A stretch of 64,000 nucleotides of DNA from JAAUTY01 sp964397305 (GTDB lineage: Bacteria > Cyanobacteriota > Cyanobacteriia > Cyanobacteriales > Spirulinaceae), in the NCBI GenBank assembly GCA_964397305.1, contig CAYNIP010000007.1, positions 1 to 64,000 on the forward strand, written 5' to 3'. Positions within the stretch are counted from its first letter, which is position 1. Each line of letters opens with the position of its first letter. Under the pieces are notes generated by a model. It ran no database searches and was not told the DNA's origin. It saw only the letters and a list, made by a program, of their open reading frames with translations. The translations under genes and the position numbers were made by a program. Below, one piece after another: positions 44,647 through 53,587 of the stretch.

Positions 44647-45090
44647 CAATGAATAAGGTCTTAGTATATCGGCCCAGGGGTCGTTTGGATGAGGTAAACG
44701 GGCTAGAAAAAGGCCCATCTCCCGTGGTGGCAGGGGCGCTCGTCCCCCAGCTCCGGTCCCCAGCAGGGAGCCGGAAAACCAGAAGTCTCTCGCCCAAGGC
44801 GGGGAGAGGGCAGCCAATCTGGGCTGCTCCCCCGCGTTGGGACAACGCATGGATGGCTGCGCTGGGTAGTGCCAGCCTTGGGTCCCAGCGGCCAGAACCC
44901 TCAGTAGCTGGACATCGGATTGGCCCCTGGGCTCCCCTAGCCGTTTGGTAAGAATTATTACGGATTGCCACGGAGAGTTGTTGCTTGTTATTCTCAATAA
45001 TAGCCAGGAATCGTTCAGGACTCCTCGAGCGATCGCCCCCATCCCGCCTAAGGCTTTCCCCCGTCCCCCTCCGCTGTAGCCTGCAATACA
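44647..45090. other. 444-bp divergent intergenic region
   Basis: This lies between the STAS gene (minus) and the Asr1405-like gene (plus), and must contain both promoters. A plus-strand frame at 44649-44951 lacks homology and has non-coding-like composition, so it is not called. A-T-richer DNA near 44945-45005 (AAGAATTATTACGGATTGCC) is the likeliest promoter zone. Confidence 0.5.
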
Positions 45091-45339
45091 ATGCTTGACT
45101 ATCACCTGACTCCTATCAATCTTGACGGTGCGGCCCGCTGGTCTCTCTACCAGCGCTTACAGGAGTTGGCGATCCCTTGCACCTGTGCTTGCCACCATCC
45201 CCTGCAAGTGGATGTCAATAGTCCCCTCGCTGCCCTCCAACTTTGGAGTGCCATTCGCCGCCTCGCGGCTCCCCGCACCGAACAGCTCAACTGGCTGGAA
45301 CGTTGCTGGCGCTTGACAGCGGCGGATGTTAATACCTAG
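45091..45339 (+). CDS. Asr1405/Asl0597 family small protein
   Basis: 82 aa: RWSLYQRLQELAIPCTCACH, LQVDVNSPLAALQLWSAIRR and EQLNWLERCWRL match the pattern of this small cyanobacteria-specific family. The CTCAC pair of cysteines near residue 30 is striking and may bind metal or be redox-active (inference). No function is established. Confidence 0.82.
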   Translation: MLDYHLTPINLDGAARWSLYQRLQELAIPCTCACHHPLQVDVNSPLAALQLWSAIRRLAAPRTEQLNWLERCWRLTAADVNT

Positions 45340-45447
45340 AAGACCGGCCCGGAACTTCAATGGTAAGCTTGTCACCATTCGGGCGATCGCCCCGAGTGGC
45401 CAAGGTCGGCCTACCCCACGATTCTTAATCACCCCTGAGATACTGCC

Positions 45448-46041
45448 ATGACTGCCCTCACCCCCCCGCCGATCGCCCTTCCCCGTCGCGGTTTTTGCCT
45501 GGAAGGCCGCTGTCTCGGCCTTGTCCGCTCCACCAAAGGCAAGGTCAAAGGTCTACGGATCGAGACGGCAACCGGGGAACAATACCTGACTGTCGATAAG
45601 TATGTGGGCTATGCCGTTCACTGTGAGGTCGAGCGTGGTACTCCGGTGCGCGTCTGGGCCCGGCAAAAGGATGATGAACTCCAGGCGGTGATGGTGATTC
45701 CCCTCGCGCCGAAGCCCGCCCTCGAGCCACAACTGACGACTCCCGAGCCGCCAACCCAGCCCTACACGATCCAGGTTTGCCGCAAGGGCAGTTGCCACAA
45801 GCGCGGCAGTGCTCAAGTCTGGCAGGCTCTCCAGGAAACCCTCGCCGCCTTCCCGGATGCTCCCGTGACGCTGGAAGCCACGGGCTGCCAGAAGGCCTGC
45901 AAACAGGGGCCTGCCCTGCGGGTTCTCCCCCATGATCGGCAACATACTCGGGTCAGCCCTGAGGCAGCGATGGCGATCGCCCAGCAGTTCGCCCAGGGTC
46001 AGCCCGCCAACCGTCAGCCATCCTTACAGCACTCTTCCTAG
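45448..46041 (+). CDS. Thioredoxin-like [2Fe-2S] ferredoxin domain protein
   Basis: 197 aa in two parts. Residues ~15-90 form a small beta-rich, OB-like domain (LEGRCLGLVRSTKGKVKGL, LTVDKYVGYAVHCEVERGTP). Residues ~107-180 form a (2Fe-2S) ferredoxin-like domain with four cysteines in VCRKGSCHKRGS and ATGCQKACKQGPALRVLP, the spacing of thioredoxin-fold ferredoxins. The tail is Gln-rich. Cyanobacteria often carry this fusion; the electron partner is unknown. Same strand as the Asr1405-like gene, 108 bp apart. Confidence 0.82.
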   Translation: MTALTPPPIALPRRGFCLEGRCLGLVRSTKGKVKGLRIETATGEQYLTVDKYVGYAVHCEVERGTPVRVWARQKDDELQAVMVIPLAPKPALEPQLTTPEPPTQPYTIQVCRKGSCHKRGSAQVWQALQETLAAFPDAPVTLEATGCQKACKQGPALRVLPHDRQHTRVSPEAAMAIAQQFAQGQPANRQPSLQHSS

Positions 46042-46067
46042 TCGCGGGCCTGCCAACTCCGGAGCCT

Positions 46068-47111
46068 TTAATCGCGATCGCCCTGGAGCCAACGCAGGCG
46101 TACCCAGTGCTCGCCGCTTTCGTCCAGTTGCACCTCGAGGGTCTCGCCGCTGAGGCTCGCGAGACTGGCCAGCAGGGAGCGTAAGTGGGGATTGCTGGCC
46201 CCGGTATCGACATAGAGACGGTCGGCCAAGCGATGCAAGCGCTGCCAAGTGGTGTAGAGCTTCGCCGTCAGTTGTTCCACGGCCGTAGCCTGACGCACCA
46301 ACTCCGCCGCCGTGTTGAGGCAATCCAAGCGGAGGGCTTCCTCCAGGGCCAATTCCACATCGACTGCTCCCCGCTTGAGGGCCTGGAGACGGGCCGCTGC
46401 TTCGAGATAATGGGCCAGGCGGCGGGCTTCGCTGGTCAGCAGTTGCGTCGTGTCAGGATCGGGACTGGCGCTGAGTTCCTGTTGCAGGGCCTCCACATGG
46501 CTGGGGGGCAGTTTTTCCAGCTCCCGCACCAGGGGCGCTAGGTGGCGAGCTGATAGTTCGCCCGTGGCGGCTCGGGCGCGGATGGGGTCCGGCAGCAGCT
46601 CAGAACTCATGGCCAACCACTGGTCGTTGAATTGCTTCACTTCGCGACGGGTGATGCGATCGCCCTCCTGGGCCGCTTGGCTCACGAGGCGCTGCACCTC
46701 CGGGGCCGCCTTGGCCGTTTCCAAAAAGGCTCGCTTGCTGAAGTTATCCATGGCAGCGGGCTCGAGGCCGCCCGCCGCTAGGAGGGTGTCGGCACTGTCA
46801 GCCAACTGGATCAGATGGTAAGCCTGGCTTTTGGTGATCTCTCGCGCTTGCAGCCACTGCAAGAAGTTCGTGCCGCGACCGTCGCCCCTGCGCTTGTGGC
46901 GATCGCGCACGGCCCGCACGATCCGCCCACGCCAAATGTCCGTTTGCAGATCGAGGCGATCGCAGGTCTGCCAGGCCTGGTCGATCTGCGCTTGAAACGC
47001 CGCCTCCTCCAGGTGGGGATCGTCTGGATCGGGCAACGCAACGGGAAGATGAACCGGGTCTGCCAGGGCCGCCGCCAGCTCAGCGGCTGAAGTTGACGAG
47101 TTTTCTACCAT
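46068..47111 (-). CDS. Conserved hypothetical, mainly helical protein
   Basis: 347 aa, not assignable to a named family with confidence. DIWRGRIVRAVRDRHKRRGD followed by GRGTNFLQWLQAREITKSQA and YHLIQLADSADTLL look like a helix-turn-helix of the kind found in phage/plasmid DNA-binding proteins. The remaining ~250 residues are helical and charged, with ELEKLPPSHVEALQQELSAS and a final beta hairpin (LEVQLDESGEHWVRLRWLQG). No signal or membrane segments. The gene is convergent with the ferredoxin-like gene. A nucleic-acid role is my inference only. Confidence 0.7.
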   Translation of the reverse strand: MVENSSTSAAELAAALADPVHLPVALPDPDDPHLEEAAFQAQIDQAWQTCDRLDLQTDIWRGRIVRAVRDRHKRRGDGRGTNFLQWLQAREITKSQAYHLIQLADSADTLLAAGGLEPAAMDNFSKRAFLETAKAAPEVQRLVSQAAQEGDRITRREVKQFNDQWLAMSSELLPDPIRARAATGELSARHLAPLVRELEKLPPSHVEALQQELSASPDPDTTQLLTSEARRLAHYLEAAARLQALKRGAVDVELALEEALRLDCLNTAAELVRQATAVEQLTAKLYTTWQRLHRLADRLYVDTGASNPHLRSLLASLASLSGETLEVQLDESGEHWVRLRWLQGDRD

Positions 47112-47425
47112 CGCACCGGGCTTGGGAGTACGGACGCATTATTATGCCATGCTCCCTGGGGCCGGGAACAGGGACAAAAAATTCTGGGGTGAACGAAATT
47201 TTGTGCGGGATGTTTGTACTCCTTCGCTCAGCCCTCACCCTAAATCCCACTCCCCAACTTAAGGGACTTCTAGCTCCCCTTCTCCCAGCTTTGGGAGAAG
47301 GGGCCGGGGGATGAGGGCCCCGTAACCCGAAAGAGGGCAACCCTCTGCTCCTGGAACCATCGCTCAAAATTCAGGGAAGCCGCGCTTTTTTTCGTCCACC
47401 CAAAAATTCTGCGCGCCGCCCCCGC
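47112..47425. other. Intergenic region almost filled by mobile element A4
   Basis: Between the treS stop and the 5' end of the preceding minus-strand gene there is only the element at 47187-47401 with its 10-bp duplication. Nothing else is visible. Confidence 0.7.
47187..47401. mobile_element. Family-A non-autonomous element, copy A4, with 10-bp target duplication
   Basis: Termini GGGTGAACGAAATTTTGTGC and GCTTTTTTTCGTCCACCC are imperfect inverted repeats. The bases AAAAATTCTG occur immediately on both sides (47177-47186 and 47402-47411), a textbook target-site duplication. This copy lacks the nested GCTGTTCGCGCTAGCGTCGC insert of the other copies and instead reads CCCCGTAACCCGAAAGAGGG, so it shows what appears to be the empty site. 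No coding capacity. Confidence 0.9.
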
Positions 47426-50400
47426 TCACCACTCCTGCGGTGACTCCAGCAACTGCAAAATACGCTGCAAAGCCCCTTCCATCCAGTCGGGATGCGAATT
47501 CAGATTGGCTCCCAGCTCTTGAATCGCCTTCTCCAATAGATAGGCCTCGAGGAGCACTTGCCGAGCCTGATCATCAGCCGGGAGGAGGGGCGACGCCGCC
47601 ATCGCGGCCAGATAGGCTTGGAGGAAGGTCGCTCCCACCCAGGCATACCAGAACTGAGCCCACTGCTCGATCGCCGGCAGGGATTCCGGGCGAATCGTGC
47701 CCCCTTCTACCTCCCGGCGCAGGGAAATATGGGCGGCATAGTGAAAGGACTGCAACATCCCCGCCACGTCCCGCAGGGGCGATCGCTTCATGCGACGCTC
47801 ACTCAGGGGGCGATCGCTCTCCCCCTTGAAGTCAATGATCGCGAAATCTTTGCCCGTATAGAGCACTTGGCCCAGGTGATAATCGCCGTGGCTGCGCGAT
47901 CGCAGGGCCTCAATCTTCTGGTTGATCACCTGGCGAAAACGACTCAAGATCTGCTCCTGGCGGTTAAGCACCGTTTGGGCCAAGGGCTGCAAAAATTCTG
48001 GCAGCGCTGCCAGTTGCTTTTTGAGCGCCAAGAACACCTGACCCGCCAGGTTGCGGCTGTACTGATACACCGAGCGCTGGTAAAAGGAGGTGAAGGGCTC
48101 GGGGGCAAAGGCCGGGTTCTGGGGCGCGGCGGCGAGGGTAAGGTGCAGCTCCGCCGTGCGTTGGCCCAGGAGTTGTGCCGAGTTGAGATAGGGACCAATG
48201 GCGTCGTAGGTAAATTCCGGCAGCTTACAGTCCGCCAGGGCCCGCACCGAGCTGGGCGGCAGGGGCGCATCACTCGGATCAATCTGTTGCACGAGGGCCC
48301 GCTCAAAATAATCCCGCAAGGTGTCCAGGGTGTAGTCCCAGGCCGAGCGCGTGTCGCGGATATAGCCCTGGAGCACACCGATGGCGATCGCCTCGCCCTC
48401 ACGACGACGGTATTCCAAGGCTCCAATCACCGGCGGGCAATGCTCCCCAAAGCGATCCTGGGTTAGGAAGCGGCCGATCTCAAGATCCGGGTTTACCCCC
48501 GGCTCAACACAGCGGTAGAGCTTGAAAATCGCCGCATCGCCGTAGACGATGGAGCTGTTGTCTTGTTTGCCGCGAAATAGGTGAGGCTCGAGATGGCTCT
48601 GGTCTTGCACCACGGTCGCAAAGGCCGGCGTGGTATTGCCCATCAGTTGACCGCGATCGCCATCCCAGCGCTGTTGTCGGGCGATCGCCTGGAGAAAGAC
48701 CGGCAAAAAGGCTGGTTCAGCCAAAGCATCCCCCAGCAACCCCGGCTGTCCATCCACCTGCACCTGGGCCACCGCAAAAGCCCGTTGCTCGTCCCCCTCT
48801 GGCAGCAACGTCAGGGGCAGCACATACAGCTCCGAGGCCCCTTCGGTATAGTCCACATCCAAGATCAAGAGCCGCGCCTCCTGATCCCCATAGGGCAGCG
48901 GCAGCGCATCCGCAATGCGGACAACTTGCAGGGTACGGTTCTTCCCCCGATACCAGCGGCGGGTGCGTAGGTAAGTAACGAGACCCGATTCTAGCGTCTC
49001 CCGCGCTGCTTTTTGCGTGAGCAACTGGGTCCAGGACTCCGCCACCACCAAGTTGGGCAACTCTTTGGGGGCAAAGGGCATCAGGCTCAGGTCAGCCTTC
49101 ACTTCCAGGGTGAACCAATAGAACGAGTGAGGAGCAACACTGATAAAGTAAGGCTCAGCGGCAATCGCCGGAAACTTCGTGCGCCCAAAAATCTCCACCG
49201 GAACCATACCCTGAAAGGCACTGAGATCCAGAGCGACGGCCTGAGGAAACCGGGAGAGGTTGGCCACTACGAGAATGTGCTCCCCGGCATAGGTGCGGGT
49301 GAAGGCGAGCACCTTGCGATTTTCCGGATAGAGCAGCTCAAAGGTGCCCCGCCCAAAGGCCTGGAAGCGCGCCCGCATGGCCAGCAAGCGCTTCATCCAC
49401 CACCAGAGGGAGTTGGGGTTCGCTCGCTGGGCTTCGACATTTACGGCCTCATAGTGGTACTCCGATTCCAGGATCAGCGGCAAGTAGAGACGGTGCGGAT
49501 TGGCCCGCGAGAACCCGGCATTGCGATCTGCACTCCACTGCATCGGGGTGCGAACCCCATCGCGATCGCCCAGATAGATATTGTCCCCCATCCCCACTTC
49601 ATCGCCGTAGTAGAGCACCGGCGTTCCCGGCAGCGAGAGCAAGAGGCCGTTCATCAGTTCAATTTGGCGGCGGTCATTGCCCAGCAGCGGCGCCAGGCGG
49701 CGGCGAATGCCCAAGTTAATCCGAGCCTGGGGATCTTGAGCATAGACCCGGTACATATAGTCGCGGTCTTCATCGCTGACCATTTCCAGCGTCAACTCAT
49801 CATGGTTGCGGAGAAAGAGTGCCCACTGGCAATTGTCAGGAATCGCCGGAGTCTGTTTGATAATATCCGCGATCGGAAAACTGTCTTCCATCCGCAGGGC
49901 CATGAACAGGCGTGGCATCAGCGGAAAGTGAAAGTTCATATGACACTCATTGCCCTGCCCATAGTAAGCGGCCGCATCTTCTGGCCACTGATTCGCCTCT
50001 GCCAAGAGCATCCGATTCGGAAATTTCTCGTCAATGTGAGCCCGCAGTTTTTGCAGAAACACGTGAGTCTCAGGCAGATTTTCGCAATTGGTGCCGTCCT
50101 GCTCATACAAGTAAGGCACAGCATCCAGGCGCATCCCATCCACCCCCATTGCTAACCAAAAATCGACCACCTCGAGCACGGCTGCCTGAACCGCAGGATT
50201 GCGGTAGTTCAAGTCCGGTTGGTGGGTGTAGAAGCGATGCCAATAGTAGGCCTTGGCTACGGGGTCCCAGGCCCAGTTAGATGTCTCAAAGTCCTGAAAA
50301 ATAATGCGGACATCAGGGTATTTGTTTGGGGTATCACTCCAGACATAGAAATCCCGCTCACTGCTGCCGGAAGGCGCTTGGCGGGCCCGCTGAAACCAGG

Positions 50401-50779
50401 GATGCTGATCCGAGGTGTGGTTAACAATCAGCTCGATAATGACACGAATCCCGCGCGCATGGGCCGCATCTAGGAGTTCCTGAAAGTCTTCCAACGTGCC
50501 GTAGATCGGGTTGACACTGTAGTAGTCAGCAATATCATAGCCATCATCACGCTGGGGCGAAGGGAAGAAAGGTAGCGTCCAGATGGCCGTTACCCCGAGG
50601 TCTTGGAGATAGTCGAGTCGGTCTGTGAGGCCGCGAAAATCACCGCAACCATCACCGTCACTATCCGCAAAGGCTTTAACCGGAACTTCGTAGATAATCG
50701 CATCTTTGAACCAGAGGGGATCGTCTTTGAGGAGGGCGTTGTGCATGGTGTGTCGGTTGGCACGAGTTGGTGTTGGCAT
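47426..50779 (-). CDS. treS: Trehalose synthase (maltose alpha-D-glucosyltransferase) fused to maltokinase
   Basis: 1117 aa. Residues ~20-560 are a GH13 domain of the TreS type: WFKDAIIYEVPVKAFADSDG, IELIVNHTSDQHPWF, nucleophile Asp in GMRLDAVPYL, acid Glu in LLAEANQWPED and Asp in FLRNHDELTLEM, then YYGDEVGMGDN. Residues ~600-1110 are an aminoglycoside-kinase-fold maltokinase: LRTRRWYRGKNRTL, the catalytic HGDYHLGQVLYTG loop and FAIIDFKGESDRP. The fused protein would interconvert maltose and trehalose and phosphorylate maltose to maltose-1-phosphate. The GlgE partner, which would pass this on to glucan, is not in the window. The start may be the ATG at 50746 (MHNALLKDDP). Cytoplasmic. Confidence 0.94.
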   Translation of the reverse strand: MPTPTRANRHTMHNALLKDDPLWFKDAIIYEVPVKAFADSDGDGCGDFRGLTDRLDYLQDLGVTAIWTLPFFPSPQRDDGYDIADYYSVNPIYGTLEDFQELLDAAHARGIRVIIELIVNHTSDQHPWFQRARQAPSGSSERDFYVWSDTPNKYPDVRIIFQDFETSNWAWDPVAKAYYWHRFYTHQPDLNYRNPAVQAAVLEVVDFWLAMGVDGMRLDAVPYLYEQDGTNCENLPETHVFLQKLRAHIDEKFPNRMLLAEANQWPEDAAAYYGQGNECHMNFHFPLMPRLFMALRMEDSFPIADIIKQTPAIPDNCQWALFLRNHDELTLEMVSDEDRDYMYRVYAQDPQARINLGIRRRLAPLLGNDRRQIELMNGLLLSLPGTPVLYYGDEVGMGDNIYLGDRDGVRTPMQWSADRNAGFSRANPHRLYLPLILESEYHYEAVNVEAQRANPNSLWWWMKRLLAMRARFQAFGRGTFELLYPENRKVLAFTRTYAGEHILVVANLSRFPQAVALDLSAFQGMVPVEIFGRTKFPAIAAEPYFISVAPHSFYWFTLEVKADLSLMPFAPKELPNLVVAESWTQLLTQKAARETLESGLVTYLRTRRWYRGKNRTLQVVRIADALPLPYGDQEARLLILDVDYTEGASELYVLPLTLLPEGDEQRAFAVAQVQVDGQPGLLGDALAEPAFLPVFLQAIARQQRWDGDRGQLMGNTTPAFATVVQDQSHLEPHLFRGKQDNSSIVYGDAAIFKLYRCVEPGVNPDLEIGRFLTQDRFGEHCPPVIGALEYRRREGEAIAIGVLQGYIRDTRSAWDYTLDTLRDYFERALVQQIDPSDAPLPPSSVRALADCKLPEFTYDAIGPYLNSAQLLGQRTAELHLTLAAAPQNPAFAPEPFTSFYQRSVYQYSRNLAGQVFLALKKQLAALPEFLQPLAQTVLNRQEQILSRFRQVINQKIEALRSRSHGDYHLGQVLYTGKDFAIIDFKGESDRPLSERRMKRSPLRDVAGMLQSFHYAAHISLRREVEGGTIRPESLPAIEQWAQFWYAWVGATFLQAYLAAMAASPLLPADDQARQVLLEAYLLEKAIQELGANLNSHPDWMEGALQRILQLLESPQEW

Positions 50780-50904
50780 CTACATCCCCAGGAACTACAG
50801 GCGCACCCGAGACCCTCAGAACCAGGGCCTAGGAGCGCTTTATCCAGACTAACAAGGTCCTGGCCTCTGAGAACTTCCCCAGGCCCGATCGCCTGACCCA
50901 AAGC

Positions 50905-50978
50905 GGGTGCATCTCAGTGAGGCAAGTTTGCCCACTCTGCGAGAAGCCGCTGCGCGTCTACATCCCCCGGCCCCTTGT
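50905..50978. mobile_element. Truncated family-B element
   Basis: It starts GGGTGCATCTCAGTGAGGCA and keeps the left half with the nested CGAGAAGCCGCTGCGCGTCT insert and CATCCCCCGGCCCCTTG, but no right terminus follows. The same insert lies in the chimeric element at 19438-19616. Confidence 0.7.
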
Positions 50979-51150
50979 ATGTTGGAGTCAGAGCGATAGA
51001 CCGTCCCCCTAAGGTGCTAGACATCGCGGAGAAGCAAGGTCGTCGCTCATGGCAAAGTTCCCAGGGAAACTCGAATCATCGGCTGGACGAGAGAGTCCGA
51101 AGGACGCAAGGATGAGTCCCTCCCTAACCCCCCTAAAAGTTGTCATCACC

Positions 51151-51380
51151 ATGAACACCCCCGAAACAGTCAAGCCCTCGACACCGCAGTAGGTCGGCAT
51201 CGACGTCAGCAAGCAAACCCTAGAAGTCCACATTCACCCCCTCGGTCGCAGTTTCCCCGTCAGCAACGAGGAGGAGGGCTTCGCCAAGCTCCTAGAGGAA
51301 TAATTACCAGCCCAAGACATCATCGACCGCATCGTCCTCGAAGCCACAGGCGGCTACGAACGAGCGGTCGCCGTTCAAGG
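51151..51380 (+). pseudogene. IS110-family transposase relic
   Basis: Reading from the ATG at 51151 gives MNTPETVKPSTPQ, a TAG (51190-51192), then VGIDVSKQTLEVHIHPLGRS, FPVSNEEEGFAKLLEE, a TAA (51301-51303), then LPAQDIIDRIVLEATGGYER AV. GIDVSK and VLEATGGYE are hallmarks of the DEDD domain of IS110-type recombinases. Only the first ~75 codons remain, with two stops and no C-terminal serine domain. It is a dead fragment, flanked by other repeat debris. Confidence 0.85.
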
Positions 51381-51667
51381 GGTTGACCGGAGAAGGAGGA
51401 ATCAGAGAGGAAGTCCGCTCAGGGTGTGGGGCCACTGGCAAAGCTAACTGGAAGCTCGCTATCTGATTGCTTTGCCGAGGTGGATCGACTGCCAGACGAC
51501 GCGAGGAACTTTGCAGTGCTTTTCTTTGAGTGAGGGAGGAGTTGCCTTTAGCGCGGCTTGCTGGGTCAAAATTGAGTAGTCTACACTGGAGCGGCCGCCA
51601 AAACAGGTCGCAGGTGATAATTCTAACTGAGCTGACAACCTGACGGCGAGACAGCGAGCATTGAGCC

Positions 51668-51758
51668 GGGTGCATCTCAGTTAGGCAAGTTTGCCCTCAT
51701 CCCCCGGTCCCTTCCTCCAAGTTTGGGAGAAGGGGAGTCTCCAAAGTGAGATGCACCC
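51668..51758. mobile_element. Family-B non-autonomous element, copy B1
   Basis: 91 bp with termini GGGTGCATCTCAGTTAGGCA and TCCAAAGTGAGATGCACCC, matching over about 18 bp as inverted repeats with two mismatches. The core is CCTCATCCCCCGGTCCCTTC and TTTGGGAGAAGGGGAG. Flanks read CATTGAGCC (51659-51667) and CATTGAGCT (51759-51767), a 9-bp duplication with one mismatch. The right terminus supplies an ATG in frame with the downstream kinase. Confidence 0.82.
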
Positions 51759-51801
51759 CATTGAGCTCGTTGCGGCAACATTAGTTTTTGCTAGCAGAAT
51801 C

Positions 51802-53559
51802 ATGGCAATCATGCTGTCCCGACAAGCTTGGATACTCGCGATCGCCAGTGGGCTCGGTCTGAGCTTGTCTGTACTGGCAACGGCTTCTGTCCGCCACTGG
51901 GAGGTCGAGCAACAACAAAGCCGCTTCCAACGGCAGATTGAAGGCTTAACCATCGCGCAACAGCGTAGTCTCAACCGCTATACCACTGTTCTGAATTTTC
52001 TCAGTGACTTGTACCGCGTGCAGCCAGCACCCGTGCCGCAACGGATGTTTGAGGGCTTCGTAGCGCGATCGCTCGCGGTCTATCCCGGCATCCAAGCCCT
52101 GGAATGGGCGCCGCTCGTATTGCACGACGACCGCGATGCCTACGAGCAAGCGATTCGCGCCGAGGGCTATCCTGACTTTGCGCTTGTGGAATTGGACGCT
52201 GACGGTCGCTTGATTCCGGCTGGCGATCGCCCCTACTACCTTCCGGTCACTTACATCGCTCCCCTCGCCAGTAACGAAGCGGCGCTCGGCTTCGACCTTA
52301 ACTCGAGCCCGGTTCGTGCTGCTGCCCTAGAACCAGCCCGCGACAGCGGTATGATTCAAGCAACTAGCCGCGTGCGACTGGTGCAAGAACCCAGCGACCA
52401 GTACGGTTTTTTGGTTGTGTCGCCCCTCTACCAGACGGACGTAATTCCTGATCAGTTAATCGCTCGCCGCACCGCTTTTAGGGGTGTTTTGCTCGGCGTG
52501 TTTCGGGTAGCTGATGTGATTGAGGAGGCTCTGCAAGGCTTGAGTTATCCGATTGATTTTGTGCTCCGCGATCGCAGCGCCCCTGCTGACGAACAGTTCC
52601 TCGGCTACTACGCTGCGGCCGAACAAACAGTCCTGGCGGCCGAGCCGACTCCCTCAGCGCAAGCCGCACGGCGACGCGCGATTCTTTGCCCGCAGCCGAC
52701 GAGCTGCACTCGGACACTCGCCCTTGGTCAACGGCAGTGGTCGCTCGCCTTTTCTCCCGCTGCTGACTATCCCCTTGCGATCAATTACAATACCTGGATT
52801 GCACTACTGGCGGGCTTGCTGTTAACTGGCAGTTTGTTGCTCTTCCTCCGCAATTTGCAACAGGAGCTGGCGCGCGCCAAAACCTTGAGCGACCTCAAAC
52901 AACAATTTTTTGCCACCCTCTCCCACGAACTCTACACCCCGCTCAGCACCATTCTGGTCTCGACGGAATCGCTGCAAGTCAACTATTACAACCTATCCGA
53001 TCGGCAAAAGCAGGCTGGTCTTCAGCGTATTGAGACAACTGCGCGCGTCTTGGGGCAGCAGATTGCTGACCTCTTAACCCTGACGCGCGCCGAAGCAGGC
53101 AAGCTGGAGTTTAATCCAGAATTGATCGAGATTGTGGCTGTCGTGCAGCAGGCGATCGCCGATCTACAACCCAGCTTGCCTCAAACCATCACCCTTAGGC
53201 ACAACTGTCAGAGCGCGCGCGCTTTTTGGGATCAGAAATTGCTGCGCTCGCTCCTAAGCAATTTATTGACCAATGCGGCGAAGTATTCGCCCGAGTCGTC
53301 AGCTATTCAGGTGAGTGTCACGAGCGATCACCGGGCTGCCACCCTGCAAGTGAGCGATCGCGGCATCGGTATTCCTGCCGCCGAGCAGGCACAGATTCGC
53401 GAGGCGTTTCAGCGCGGCAGCAACGTCGGGGCGATCGCCGGCACCGGCTTGGGCCTAGCGATGGTAGAAATCAGCGTTGAGCAGCATCACGGTCAGTGGC
53501 ACATTGACAGCCGTGAGGGGCAGGGGACAACCGTAACCGTCACCCTGCCCCTGGAGTAA
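51802..53559 (+). CDS. CHASE-domain membrane sensor histidine kinase
   Basis: 585 aa from the ATG at 51802; the frame extends further upstream into the mobile element, where an ATG in its terminus (51751) could also be used. One membrane helix (AWILAIASGLGLSLSVLATA), a periplasmic CHASE domain (about 60-260: YPGIQALEWAPLV, YPDFALVELDADGRLIPAGD, FDLNSSPVRAAALEPARDSG) and a second helix (about 331-350) come first. Then the H-box FFATLSHELYTPLSTILVS (His about 375) and an ATPase domain with NLLTNAAKYSPES, DRGIGIP and GTGLGLAMVEIS follow. CHASE domains sense small extracellular ligands. In this H-box Tyr replaces the usual Arg of HELRTPL, an unusual change. No response regulator is adjacent on this strand. 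Confidence 0.9.
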   Translation: MAIMLSRQAWILAIASGLGLSLSVLATASVRHWEVEQQQSRFQRQIEGLTIAQQRSLNRYTTVLNFLSDLYRVQPAPVPQRMFEGFVARSLAVYPGIQALEWAPLVLHDDRDAYEQAIRAEGYPDFALVELDADGRLIPAGDRPYYLPVTYIAPLASNEAALGFDLNSSPVRAAALEPARDSGMIQATSRVRLVQEPSDQYGFLVVSPLYQTDVIPDQLIARRTAFRGVLLGVFRVADVIEEALQGLSYPIDFVLRDRSAPADEQFLGYYAAAEQTVLAAEPTPSAQAARRRAILCPQPTSCTRTLALGQRQWSLAFSPAADYPLAINYNTWIALLAGLLLTGSLLLFLRNLQQELARAKTLSDLKQQFFATLSHELYTPLSTILVSTESLQVNYYNLSDRQKQAGLQRIETTARVLGQQIADLLTLTRAEAGKLEFNPELIEIVAVVQQAIADLQPSLPQTITLRHNCQSARAFWDQKLLRSLLSNLLTNAAKYSPESSAIQVSVTSDHRAATLQVSDRGIGIPAAEQAQIREAFQRGSNVGAIAGTGLGLAMVEISVEQHHGQWHIDSREGQGTTVTVTLPLE

Positions 53560-53587
53560 AGGGGCGATCGCGAGAGTCGGTGAATGT

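Larger units (their letters stand above)
50780..51801. other. About 1 kb of decayed mobile DNA between treS and a kinase gene
   Basis: It contains a truncated family-B element (50905-50978), an IS110-type transposase relic (51151-51380) and a complete family-B element (51668-51758). The stretch 51381-51667 holds no recognised gene; a minus-strand frame at 51304-51675 was judged spurious. The treS promoter should be within 50780-50900. Confidence 0.65.

Noticed and set aside
44647..45105. Extension of the STAS protein to 284 aa
   Set aside because: The extra 150 residues are non-conserved and Pro/Gly/Arg-rich; the ATG at 44646 gives a normal STAS protein.
49013..50155. Long plus-strand ORF (380 aa) opposite treS
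   Set aside because: Lies fully antisense to a strongly conserved GH13 domain; low-complexity His/Gln/Arg translation without homology, a shadow of GC-rich codon use.
51304..51675. Minus-strand ORF of 123 aa between the transposase relic and element B1
   Set aside because: Spans parts of both repeat remnants and has no recognised homology; probably chance.
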